From the NCBI GenBank assembly GCA_945859605.1, contig OX243818.1:33214507-33278506 (forward strand): a stretch of DNA of 64,000 nucleotides, in the 5' to 3' direction. The notes below the pieces were generated by a model, which was given only the letters and a program-made list of their open reading frames with translations, did not search any database and was not told the DNA's origin. Source of the stretch: Lumbricus rubellus. Its lineage: Eukaryota; Annelida; Clitellata; Crassiclitellata; Lumbricidae. The stretch's first letter is position 1. Each line of letters opens with the position of its first letter. Of this stretch, positions 37,101 through 45,351 are shown one piece after another. Both the position numbers and the translations under genes were made by a program.

Positions 37101-38770
37101 AAAGATGCCATTCCGTATGTTGGGAATTAATTTTATGCTAATTTATTGAGGTTTATGTAGATTTATGCAAATTTACATAGATATATGCAGATGATGCAAA
37201 TTTATTGGCTGTTTTTTGATGGATTGCTAAATTTTTTGCGATCATTTCATGCAAGTTTTTATTATTATTAATCCATGCGTGGTTTGATTAGGTGTTTCAG
37301 TTTGCTCGCTAATTCTCCTTTTTTTTTCTTTCCATCATTCAATTTTTCATTCATTTCATCATTCATTCACTCATTCAGTTATACTTTAATTCATTCGATA
37401 TTTTCTCTCAATTCATCAGATATTTCCTTTCCTCCAATGTTCCAGTTACAACTATTATCTGCTCATAGATCTACTCATCTTGTTTTTTAGAGAGTACACT
37501 CCTGAGGAAGAGACTCTGAGTAAGCCGCCTGCCATCAAGTTCGGTAAATGTCTTTTGCAGAACTTGTAACATTAGTTCATTTGCTGGAATATACTTGGAA
37601 AATGGGTCAGGCAATAGTTTCTATAGAAAACTATTAGTTGAGTTTAGAATTGAGCTTCTTATAGTAAATCCTAAGAGATGCATTTAATGGATGTAGGATG
37701 TTATTCCCCTTGATATTAACCCAGACATTATCCCCATGGACAAAATACCACGATTTTGTGTAGAACATAATTTTTATTATCTGTAGACATAATCCTCCAC
37801 CGTTTTTAGTGTAAGTTTAACATTATTTTTTTCTAAGAACGTGTACTTTGGTAAAAGAGATTGGGGACAAATTAACCTTTAGCCACTGTATGTAGAAGCA
37901 AGGCTGGGCCGTGTTTAACATAAGTCCATTCGGTGCGGTGCATCGAATGCCCCTGAGCCTAGAGTTTGTTGCCATTGGCCAAATGTCTTAAATTGCGAGT
38001 CTCAGTGTTACTTAAGTATTAATATGAATTAACAATTAGTCTTTTGAAAAATCGGCAAATGCACGAAAACATTAATTTCACTAAGTTCACTGATGTTGCG
38101 TGCTTGCTTACTGACCCGCCACAGCCGACAAACTGCATAGGTTGGCCTATTGAACAGCGAATTTTTGCAAAATGACTAATCTTGAAAGACTGCCGAACGG
38201 CATTTTTCCCCTGCTGTAACACTTTGCACCGACACTCCAAGAACCTTAAACACGGCCCTGTGTAGAAGTTTAGATATAAGATAGGAATTTTAAATTGTCT
38301 TGAGAAAGTCACTGAACTTGTTGATTTACACATAATATTATTCTCTGATAAAATATGTTCAAGATATCTGCTTTAGCGGTCTTTGGGGAATTGATTTGAA
38401 GATATTCTTCCAGAAATTCTCATGATATAACAATTAGTCTAAAGAAAGTCTTTAAAGGATGTGTCATGGATCATCACGAAACAGTAGTAGCCATATGAGA
38501 TCCTTCCTCTTCCACCATAAGCAACACCTCTTTGGTTTGTTTTATGCTTAATTCAACTGACCCTTTCCACTAACCCTTTCCAGTTTCCATTAACCCATTC
38601 CACTAACCCTTAGTGATGCTCTTGAATTCTCGTTTGCAGTTCTCATCATGGTCGACGTGGCGCTGAAGAACAATTTCTCATCCTCCGCAGCCGGTACCAT
38701 CATCTCCGATCTAAAAGACGCCGTCCGTCGAGAGAACAGCTTGCGAGGAGTGAGCTCCAGCGAATCATAA
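21871..38770 (+). CDS. CARD-coiled coil-GK-like scaffold (CARD9/CARMA family)
   Basis: Coding exons joined in phase: 21871-22048, 22357-22485, 24306-24469, 27571-27664, 28181-28327, 28963-29132, 29679-29807, 30372-30530, 31591-31639, 33900-34061, 35276-35394, 36999-37114, 37491-37543 and 38640-38770. They encode about 599 residues, and all introns are GT-AG. The ATG follows an acceptor directly, so the 5' UTR is spliced. Domain order is CARD (1-about 95), long coiled coil (about 110-390) and a guanylate-kinase-like region (about 407-599). In vertebrates, CARD9/10/11/14 nucleate BCL10-MALT1 filaments that drive NF-kB; the same role here is inferred. No PDZ or SH3 is found, so it lies between CARD9 (CARD and coil only) and CARMA proteins. 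AATAAA at 39527 is a possible poly(A) signal. Confidence 0.8.
22078..22225. repeat. (TTA)n/(TTG)n microsatellite in CARD intron 1
   Basis: TTATTATTA-type runs, then GGT/GTT runs. They create long hydrophobic chance frames. Confidence 0.85.
22486..24305. other. CARD gene intron 2
   Basis: Unique-looking AT-rich intron. A SINE tail fragment (AACTACTCAGAGGCAC) lies at about 23648-23705. Nothing else is recognised. Confidence 0.6.
24306..30530 (+). CDS. Coiled-coil exons 3 to 8 of the scaffold gene
   Basis: Six exons encode highly charged, Leu/Glu/Lys-rich heptad sequence, for example MQKLTQEVFEKKIKLLELQE, LRKKLDEMTVERDALQIR and EKIQDLDNEIAILKDE. Exon 6 has a Pro/Ser break (about residues 255-275). 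The first part is preceded by a basic RRTTNRRR linker after the CARD. This is the expected autoinhibitory and oligomerisation coil of CARD9/CARMA proteins. Confidence 0.8.
24485..24570. repeat. 14-bp minisatellite (TCGAATCAAATCAA)
   Basis: About six near-perfect head-to-tail copies that begin 16 bp after the exon 3 donor. Confidence 0.9.
25028..27274. mobile_element. 2.2-kb hAT-like element in CARD intron 3
   Basis: The ends TAGGGTGATTCA (25028-25039) and its complement (27263-27274) are flanked by identical ATGCCCAG duplications (25020-25027 and 27275-27282). TGTTCCTTTT-type subterminal words are shared in inverted orientation (about 25097-25108 and 27213-27222). Short ORFs inside show no transposase motif, so it is non-autonomous or decayed. 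Confidence 0.8.
27690..28130. repeat. Irregular (GACT)n-rich array
   Basis: Diverged ACTGACT/GATTGACT tetranucleotide repeats between exons 4 and 5 of the CARD gene. Confidence 0.75.
28345..28402. repeat. (GATT)n microsatellite
   Basis: A GATTGATT run with GATC variants, 18 bp after the donor of CARD exon 5. A SINE-tail-like piece (GTGCTGTATAAAT) follows at about 28415-28465. Confidence 0.85.
28826..28950. repeat. 13-bp minisatellite (GATGTGTTGACCA)
   Basis: About nine copies alternating GACCA and GACGA. The array ends about 13 bp before the CARD exon 6 acceptor (28962). Confidence 0.9.
30531..31590. other. CARD gene intron 8
   Basis: AT-rich with loosely repeated GATCTATTCTTAG-like words (about 30600-30900) and two GTGCTATATAAAT SINE-tail words near 31427 and 31548. 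Confidence 0.5.
31684..31883 (-). repeat. tRNA-derived SINE, near full length
   Basis: On the minus strand GCGCGGTGGTCTAGTGG forms the A box region, and GGTTCGAATCC (complement at 31811-31821) is a perfect Pol III B box. The body then ends in GGGAGCGCCTCTGAGTAGAG and GAAGGGGCACTATAAC. Copies of the tail recur across the window (18800, 21540, 23650, 32130, 34240, 54430). No target duplication was determined. Confidence 0.75.
32118..32334 (-). repeat. tRNA-derived SINE copy
   Basis: Same family as 31684-31883. The TGGTGTAGTGGTGGCAC head and a slightly changed B box (GTTCGAATCC at 32269-32278, inverted) are followed by the shared body and GAAGGGACGCTTTAGAAAT end. Confidence 0.7.
32665..32684 (+). 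CDS. Possible micro-exon of the CARD gene (or its 16-bp variant)
   Basis: A good acceptor (CGTTTTTAG at 32656-32664) is followed by a short piece ending before GTAGAG. The 20-bp form breaks the frame. A 16-bp form using the next AG (GAAG|CGAATCGG) together with the piece at 33272-33297 restores it and would add 14 residues between exons 9 and 10. Direct joining of 31591-31639 to 33900 is also in frame. Confidence 0.3.
33272..33297 (+). CDS. Possible 26-bp micro-exon of the CARD gene
   Basis: Flanked by a strong acceptor (TTTTCTTGTAG) and a consensus donor (GTAAGT). It reads RPGHTSPP in the frame that fits exon 10 when the preceding 16-bp micro-exon is used. Transcript evidence would decide. 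Confidence 0.35.
33900..38770 (+). CDS. C-terminal guanylate-kinase-like exons of the scaffold gene
   Basis: Five exons encode a region whose order of motifs resembles the GK module of MAGUK/CARMA proteins. EPLVVFAPKEIETVLFQEL is like the opening strand (xPVVxFxP). HCVRMMREQLKLDPIVVIIK is like the HC...V..L.....P..I.I. segment. The last exon gives VALKNNFSSSAAGTIISDLK near the C-terminus. The catalytic P-loop is not visible, as in other CARMA GK-like domains. The similarity is from memory of the fold and needs a profile search. Exon 10 ends beside a TG microsatellite. Confidence 0.65.
34068..34135. repeat. (TG)n microsatellite beside CARD exon 10
   Basis: About 33 TG dinucleotides starting 6 bp after the exon 10 donor. 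The last 24 bp of the exon/donor (34042-34065) recur with one change right after it (34154-34177). Confidence 0.95.
34222..34500 (-). repeat. tRNA-derived SINE copy with internal duplication
   Basis: The SINE tail (inverted) occurs at 34232-34300 and again at 34306-34360. The B-box-like segment is near 34435 and the head near 34460-34498. This is two partial copies, or one with a duplicated tail. Confidence 0.6.
34958..35265. repeat. 19-bp minisatellite (CCTTGACATGTCTACTTAA)
   Basis: About 15 copies with few changes. It ends some 10 bp before the acceptor of CARD exon 11 (35275). Confidence 0.92.
35830..35990 (+). mobile_element. Non-LTR retrotransposon 3' fragment in CARD intron
   Basis: The segment encodes, with a frameshift, GKMEEKKK and GRPRQMMLDWMMED, the same RT C-terminal signature as 1918-2090 and the reverse of 12022-12345. 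It is decayed. Confidence 0.55.
36060..36890. repeat. 52-bp minisatellite
   Basis: About 16 head-to-tail copies of a unit beginning GGACATTAGGATGAATAAGT and ending GGATTGATGAATATCTGAAT. Copies in the right half are nearly identical; those on the left vary (ATTAATATGAATAAATAG). The array ends about 110 bp before the acceptor of CARD exon 12 (36998). Confidence 0.95.
37899..38260. mobile_element. 362-bp MITE in the last CARD intron
   Basis: The inverted ends share GGGCCGTGTTTAA. The left is CAAGGCTGGGCCGTG with 5 extra bases, and the right end, inverted, is CAGGGCCGTG. Flanking TGTAGAAG duplications are perfect (37891-37898 and 38261-38268). The 8-bp TSD again suggests hAT. Confidence 0.8.
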
Positions 38771-41282
38771 CCACGAGCAACTAACCCCCATGGTCATGCG
38801 AACAATCGCCAAGGAGCAGTGAGCAGCAGCTGAGCACATGAATGAAGCTTTATAGACGTGATCAGTGCCTGACTGCTTAGGTGCTGAGCAACCATGAGGA
38901 CGATGATGAGCTCAAACGAGTGTGTGCATGTGAGCGTTATGATGTGTGTTATGATGTGTGTTATGATGTGTGAAGTGAGTTCACATAGAGGCGCATATGA
39001 GAAGAAAGACTTTCTTCCTTGTTGACATCTGAACACACAAGCAGCAGCAGCTGAACAAACCGGTGTTTTTTTATTTAGACTCTTTACAAGTCTGTGAAAT
39101 TTTCGTTTTTATGCTATATTCATTATTCAGGCGCTGTGCGTGGTGGGCAAAAAGCAGAAGTGTTCTTTATCTGTGCAGCATTAATGGGGTGTTATTGAAA
39201 ATGTTTCACAAAAAGTGAGTTATTTTATACAATTTCATTTATCATGCTTCTCAATACAATTGAAAAAATCATATAATTATGAGTTCTGTTGATAAGCGCC
39301 AACAATAGATGCCTCATTGGGTGATTTGATTCTGATACTTAGAAGCTATTAGGTTAGAGAAGATCGACCATGTTCAATTAAAACAAATGATTTCGTAACG
39401 ATGGGATATATATCTTTTTGGCACTAATTGTATGACTTGAATTCTTTTGATTGTTGCTAGATGTGTGATATATTGATAGTATATTAGGTTTTTTGTTGAT
39501 CTTGCAGTGTACTTTTTAATTATTATAATAAATTAATAATAATTGATTGTTTTGTTAAGTAATGAATTGTTTCATTGTTTTTTAAAAATAATAATGAATT
39601 GCTTCATTGTTTTGTTAAGTAATGAATTGCTTCATTGTTTTGTTCAGGTATGGTTATTAATTTGTATTGAAATATATTATGATTGATCGTGGATTTTCAG
39701 TAACACGCTCTCCCCCGACTCTCTCCACTGGTCTGTCCTAACCGACCTGTGCATGTCTGCTCCACATCATGACATCTAGAAGCATCTGGGTTGTGGTTTT
39801 TGCGGATTTCAATCGTCTTGGTCCTTTACTGCCAGTGGGCTATTATCGGCTATACAGTACGAACAAGTTATGCGTGTTAGAATGTTGAGGCTATATTTAG
39901 GCCTATATTTGTTTGGGCTCTATTTAAAATATAACCAGGAAAAACGCTATATGCTATTGTGTAGGACCATCCCTAAAAATTGACAGCATATCCACGTACT
40001 GGTCTGTCCTAACCGACCTGTGCATGTCTGCTCCACTGTCCACATCATGACAGCACAGCTGCATGCAGTGGTGTCATTTTTATGGCTGAGTTTTTTGGTA
40101 GGCCTGCATATTTTTATAAGAAATATTCTTGTGATAAAGTTAGTCGAGTCTTTATCGAGGAGGGTGAAGTTGCGAGGCCTTTAATGCCGAGTTCAAAACT
40201 TAGGCGTATGCCGCATATAGGCTAGCCAATAATGGATCTTGTTGCAGTGGGTAAAGAGATCGCGAAGGACATGAAGTTCATGATATCTCTTGGGTATAGA
40301 GAATATTAGAGATCGCGAAGGACGTCATGAAGTTCATGTCTCTTAAGAGCTCTAAACAGCACTGCTGCATGCAGTTTTGTCAACCGGCCGTCTTAGCATC
40401 AGGATATTATGTGAAAGCCGACCATAGACATATTAAATGTACGATGTCTATGAAGCCGACACTTCTAGACCTGTTGAGATGTTAGGTCGAAGTTCTAACA
40501 CTAGAGATCTCCACTTTAAGAAATTCCAAGATCTTGCCGTCAAATCCCTAGAGGAGAGGAGATTAATTTTTAGAATACAAAATAACTTTAACGGAAAACG
40601 CAATTGTGACGAAACATGAAAATATGTTGTTTAACAATCACAATAACCATTCACAGAAATACTGAGCTAAGAACTGGCAAATAAACAACCCGCCGCACAA
40701 CATTGAATTAGGCCTAACAAATTAAAACGTTTGCCATTGACAATGGGTCTAGCTATTTGCTCTAATGATATTATAATAGGCCTAAGCGTCTTTCAGCAGG
40801 CTAACAGCCGATGATCGAGCGATTCGAGTAGGCCTATTTCTCATCTGATATTCGCTATCGCCGTCGGAAAAGTCCGATAAAAATATTGCGCGCAAACACG
40901 TAAAATTAATGTAGGCCTAATGTAGGCCTACTGTAAATCTCAGAGTTTCTCAGCGCCCACAAAAGCCACGTCCAAGATACCAGGCTTAGCCTATTTCACC
41001 GGTGCTAGGCCTATATCAAATCAAGTCCGGTCGTCAATAGCCAGAGCTGCCCTGTTCGTTCCGGTGCCAGGTCAAAATCCGGGGGAGATCAAGCCTGGGA
41101 AACAACAGCATCAGCCTAGGCCTACTGCAACATTGCCATGCAAAATCCCAAATCCGAAGATCTTGGAAAATTCCAAGGAAATGTTAAGAGCAAAGAAATT
41201 CTAGGGGTAAGAGTAACGACTCTATAATTATAGCTTCTTAATTATATTACCCTACAGATGCTGCTCTTAGGCCTATAATTAT
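38771..41282. other. 3' flank of the CARD gene; no further gene seen
   Basis: This contains the presumed 3' UTR (AATAAA at 39527). Two direct copies of a GGTCTGTCCTAACCGACCTG-containing block of about 50 bp lie at 39727-39775 and 39998-40050. A duplicated GATCGCGAAGGAC..ATGAAGTTCATG word is at 40255-40345. TAGGCCTA words are frequent (40740-41290). Confidence 0.5.
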
Positions 41283-41392
41283 AGACCTGTTGAAATATTG
41301 CTACGGGCTGTTTGCTTGCTGCTGCTGCTGCTGTTGCTGGCTTGCTACTGCTGTTTGCTTGCCTGTCCGTCTGCTTGTTTCTGCCTGTTGGT

Positions 41393-41752
41393 CAGCCATT
41401 GCTGACTCAGCCATTGCTGACTCAGCCATTGCTGACTCGGCCATTGCTAGCTCAGCCATTGCCGCCCCCTTAGGCCAGCCATTGCCGGCTCAGCCATTGC
41501 TAGCTCAGCCATTGCCGCCCCCTTAGGCCAGCCATTGCCGGCTCAGCCATTGCTAGCTCAGACATTGCCGCCCCTTAGGCCAGCCATTGCCGGCTCAGCC
41601 ATTGCTAGCTCAGCCATTGCCGCCCCCTTAGGCCAGCCATTGCCGGCTCAGCCATTGCTAGCTCAGCCATTGCCGCCCCCTTAGGCCAGCCATTGCCGGC
41701 TCAGCCATTGCTGGCTCAGACATTGCCGCCCCCTTAGGCCAGCCATTGCTAG
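41393..41752 (+). repeat. U3 tandem repeats of the 5' LTR
   Basis: Units of about 53 bp made of CAGCCATTGC(C/T)(G/A)GCT sub-units and a CGCCCCCTTAGGC end, about six copies. The same array occurs in the 3' LTR (about 49492-49852). Such arrays often act as enhancers in U3; that role is inferred. Confidence 0.9.
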
Positions 41753-41784
41753 GCTAAGCTCCTGCCCGGCCTACGCTGGCAGTG

Positions 41785-41790
41785 TATATA
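41785..41790 (+). promoter_or_regulatory. TATA box of the 5' LTR
   Basis: GTGTATATAAGAG. The identical element in the 3' LTR lies near 49880. Confidence 0.7.
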
Positions 41791-42044
41791 AGAGAGGTTC
41801 TGTCCGTGCTTCGACGCAGACGAATGGCCTAGTGAAGAACGCGGTAAAACGCGTAGTAGCTGGCAAATGAACTGGCTTGATGAGCGGTAAAACGCTTGTT
41901 GAGTGATACTATTTTGGAGGAAGTAAAACCCTGAATCTGTGCCTCGAGCTCGAACCTTCGGCCTCTTCAGGTGTTCCTCCACGTGACTGGGGTTCGGTTT
42001 CCGACTACCGCAACCTAGCTGACGGACGAAGCTGCTACGACGAC

Positions 42045-42360
42045 GGTTCAACTCCTGGTGCTGCAGAGGCGGATACGACGGTCCGACGCCGGTTCGAATC
42101 CTGACCACCGCGGGTCTACTCCGACCATACACGCAGGCGTTATTGCCTGCTGTGATCGCTTCCGACGACGAAACTCGCTTGCTACTGAGTCCGTTGTACT
42201 GGCGCTACAGAAGTCACCGGAACCTGACGACGCCGGTTCGAATCCTGACCACCGCGGGTCTACTCCGCAGGCGTTATTGCCTGCTGTGCCTAACGACGCC
42301 GGTTCGACTCCTGAACGCTTCGTATCTACTCCGTCCATTCACGCAGGCGTTATTGCCTGC
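42045..42360 (+). repeat. B-box-plus-hairpin repeats in the LTR leader
   Basis: GGTTCGAATCC-like words occur at 42045-42055 (variant), 42091-42101, 42235-42245 and 42301-42311 (variant). The last three units are each followed by the perfect stem-loop GCAGGCGTTATTGCCTGC at 42133-42150, 42267-42284 and 42343-42360. The whole set is repeated in the 3' LTR. Confidence 0.85.
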
Positions 42361-42775
42361 TGTGAGCCCTATCGACGACGAACTCTGGCGCTACATAAGC
42401 TGCTGCATCGACGCACGAACTCTGGCGCTACATAAACTGCTGCATCGACGCACGAACTCTGGCGCTACATAAACTGCTGCATCGACGCGCGAACTCTGAT
42501 TCCAGCGCTGTAGAAATTGACACAAACAGTTCGTTCTTGAAGTGCTATAGCGATTGCTGTGAACTGACATTCTGAACAGTGGCGCTACATAAATCGCCTA
42601 TTGACTCTGCTGTGAAGATCATCGTGGTTTCTTCAATAAATGTGTTTAAGCCTAGTCGGCTAGTCCTTGGTCTACAGCCAAGGCCTTACTGCGCGGACTG
42701 ACTGAGGGTACCTCGACGACTGGGGTTGGTACTCGGCTCCTGGTGTTTTCGCCCAACCCCTGGTCCGCTACAAAC

Positions 42776-42793
42776 TGGTCCCGCGAAGTGGGG
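42776..42793 (+). other. Putative primer binding site
   Basis: TGGTCCCGCGAAGTGGGG begins 3 bp after the LTR. It starts with TGG as expected for pairing with a tRNA 3' CCA. The tRNA was not identified. Confidence 0.45.
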
Positions 42794-42882
42794 TGACTGG
42801 AAAAACTCTGCACCGCTTCAAGCTGATTCCGCGGAAGTGGTTTTGAAAGATTCGCTGCACTTCTACGAACTGGACGGCGACA

Positions 42883-45351
42883 ATGTGGAGTCCTCTGATC
42901 GGAGACATGGACGGAAACGCTGCTGGCTTCCCAACGACGTCTACAACCACCGCTGGACGAGGAAGGGACCTCTTGGTCGACTACGAGGTCGAGTCCAGCC
43001 GATTCTTCGAGAAAATCGACTTCGAGGACGCACCGAAGAAGGACCGAAAAACCGTGCTGATCTCGGAAAGGGACGCGAGCAGACTGGAATCAAAAGTCCT
43101 GGAAAACGTCGGTCGCATGGTCGGCGAAAAGAAGAGCCCTATGAAGCCCGGAAAATTCGATGGAACCGGATCCCTCGAGTCATTCCTGGCACAATTCGAC
43201 GTCTGCGCAAGACACAACCGATGGACTGCAGCCGATAAAGTCGACTTCCTCCGCTGTTCCTTGGAAAAGGCGGCAACGCAGCTGCTGTGGGACTTTGGAG
43301 CCAGCACCGAAGTCACGTACGAACAGCTCGTCGAGAGACTACGCCAGCGATATGGATCGGAGGGTCAGGCTGAGACCTTCCGAGCTCAACTCTATTATCG
43401 CCGACAGCGAGCTGATGAAACCCTTGGCGACTTGCTGCACGACATCCGGAGACTCGTCGTTCTTGCCTACCCGGTTCCGTCCAATGAAACGACGGAAATT
43501 CTCGCGAAGGATGCCTTCCTTGAAGCGATCCGCGACCGGGAGCTGTCTCTCAAGGTGAGAGAACGAGAGCCGAAAACCATCGACGAGGCGTACCGAACCG
43601 CCCTACGCCTGTCCGCGTACCAACAGACGTCAGACTTGGAGGATCGTCGGAGACCTGCCAACCGAGTGCGAGGGTCTCAAGAAGTCGACGCCGGTGGACA
43701 GCTCCAGTCTCAACTGGACAGCTTCTTCGCCTCGCAACGTAAGTGGCAACAGGACATGGAAGGGAGGATCTGCCGACAACTGGACGAACTCCGAAGCTCG
43801 CAACGGACGAGTTTCGGCGCTGAACCGACTGCTCCACGGACGGTTCCATGGACCGTCCCTACTCCTCCGTCTCCGCCTCGAGGAAACCCTTCAGGTGGTC
43901 CCGGACGCGGGATAACCTGCTTCAGCTGTGGACAGGTGGGCCACGTGGCTCGCCGGTGTCGCCAGCGCCAACAATTCTCCAACCGAAGTGACGACGCACG
44001 CACCTCGGACCCACCGACGTCGGGACAGAACGGAACAACCGTCATGAACCATACAACGAGAGACCGAGCATCGGGTGTGACCAACAACGCGATCTACATC
44101 CGTGGAACGAGCAACGGACAGCAAAGAACTTGCCTAGTGGACACTGGGTCGGAGGTAAGCCTGGTTCCCTCTGCTGATGTTGATGGTTTGCCGCTCCAGC
44201 CTAGTAATCGCATTCTTTTGGCTGCTAATGGCACGCAGATCAGAGTCTTGGGTCAGATTGATGCTCCGATTAAGATTTCTAAAGGGTTCTCCATTGCCAC
44301 TAGTTTTCTTGTCTCTGATCAGATTGGTGAACCAATGCTTGGCATGGATTGGCTGAGGCAGCATCGTTGTCGCTTAGGTTTTGGACAGGGTGCACTTTTT
44401 ATTGGTCGACGCCGCATTCCTTTGGTTAAGGGCAACGGCTCGCTTTGGTGTCGCAGGGTTATGGTTGCCGACGAGACAACTGTTCTTTCTCGTTCTCAAT
44501 GTGATATACCGTGTAAAACTCAGTATCGTGATTTGACGACCTCCGCACAAGCCTGGATGACTGAGTCTAAAGAGATCCAGCCTGGGTTGCATGTTGCCAG
44601 AGTTGTGCTGGGTGACGATGCTGATAATGCTTTTATTCGTGTGGTGAACTTGAATGAACAGCCTGCCCTGTTGACAGCTAACCAAATGTTAGGAGACTTA
44701 CACCCCGTAAAGGTGGAGGAGGATAATGAGAGACAGACGGGTACTGCTGACGACAACTCTTTGGTCGGAAAGCTAATGGACGAAATCTCTGAGGATGTCC
44801 CGGCTGATGTGAAGGAACGACTGAAGGACTTATTGGTCGAATATGAATGTATTTTCTCGACCACTGACCATGACTTGGGGAGGACTATGATTTCTCAGCA
44901 TAGAATCGATACTGGAGACTCTCGCCCGGTGAGACAACCCTTGCGGAGACAACCGCTTCCATATCAGGCTGCTATTGACGCACAACTGGACCAAATGTTG
45001 GCTACTGGTGTGGTTGAACCTGCTGTTAGCGAGTGGGCAGCTAATGTGGTCCTCGCTAAGAAGAAAGACGGTTTCTTGAAATTCTGTATTGACTACCGCA
45101 AACTGAACAATTTGACTCGGAAGGATTCTTACCCTCTTCCTAGAATTGATGCCTGTCTTGATGCTTTGTCGGGCGCTGGGTGGTTCAGCACTTTGGACTT
45201 GCGCAGCGGGTACCATCAGGTCATGATGAATCCAGGTGACTCCGATAAGACTGCTTTTATCACTCGGCGAGGGACTTTTCGGTGGCGGGTCATGCCTTTC
45301 GGCTACCTTCCAGCGGCTTATGGATATCGTTTTCTCTGGGTTGAACTTTGA
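42883..45351 (+). CDS. gag-pol: Gag-protease-RT (first part) of the gypsy element
   Basis: The ORF has 822 codons. It contains a retrotransposon Gag domain (about residues 85-260), a CCHC zinc knuckle (CFSCGQVGHVARRC, 43918-43959) and an aspartic protease with DTGS (about 44140-44151). The start of reverse transcriptase follows, with DYRKLN, LDLRSGYHQ and RVMPFG. After MPFG (about 45300) the frame is broken: the last 15 residues are off-frame sequence ending at a stop. The correct frame continues at +1 in the next ORF. The start ATG at 42883 is the first in frame; ATG at 42907 is an alternative. It looks like a gag-pol fusion in one frame before the break. Confidence 0.88.
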   Translation: MWSPLIGDMDGNAAGFPTTSTTTAGRGRDLLVDYEVESSRFFEKIDFEDAPKKDRKTVLISERDASRLESKVLENVGRMVGEKKSPMKPGKFDGTGSLESFLAQFDVCARHNRWTAADKVDFLRCSLEKAATQLLWDFGASTEVTYEQLVERLRQRYGSEGQAETFRAQLYYRRQRADETLGDLLHDIRRLVVLAYPVPSNETTEILAKDAFLEAIRDRELSLKVREREPKTIDEAYRTALRLSAYQQTSDLEDRRRPANRVRGSQEVDAGGQLQSQLDSFFASQRKWQQDMEGRICRQLDELRSSQRTSFGAEPTAPRTVPWTVPTPPSPPRGNPSGGPGRGITCFSCGQVGHVARRCRQRQQFSNRSDDARTSDPPTSGQNGTTVMNHTTRDRASGVTNNAIYIRGTSNGQQRTCLVDTGSEVSLVPSADVDGLPLQPSNRILLAANGTQIRVLGQIDAPIKISKGFSIATSFLVSDQIGEPMLGMDWLRQHRCRLGFGQGALFIGRRRIPLVKGNGSLWCRRVMVADETTVLSRSQCDIPCKTQYRDLTTSAQAWMTESKEIQPGLHVARVVLGDDADNAFIRVVNLNEQPALLTANQMLGDLHPVKVEEDNERQTGTADDNSLVGKLMDEISEDVPADVKERLKDLLVEYECIFSTTDHDLGRTMISQHRIDTGDSRPVRQPLRRQPLPYQAAIDAQLDQMLATGVVEPAVSEWAANVVLAKKKDGFLKFCIDYRKLNNLTRKDSYPLPRIDACLDALSGAGWFSTLDLRSGYHQVMMNPGDSDKTAFITRRGTFRWRVMPFGYLPAAYGYRFLWVEL

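Larger units (their letters stand above)
41288..42772 (+). repeat. 5' LTR
   Basis: 1485 bp. U3 has a tandem array (about 41393-41752). A TATA box (TATATA, 41785-41790) is followed by a long leader, and AATAAA lies at 42635-42640. The leader holds B-box-like and hairpin repeats (42045-42360) and three copies of a 37-bp unit (about 42380-42490). Confidence 0.93.

Noticed and set aside
42058..42472. ORFs of about 110-125 codons within the 5' LTR (and copies at 50354-50834)
   Set aside because: They follow the leader repeats, differ in frame and length between the two LTRs, and overlap the non-coding leader.
45236..45351. Programmed frameshift between the two pol ORFs
   Set aside because: Conserved residues are missing at the junction and no slippery sequence is seen, so a deletion is simpler.
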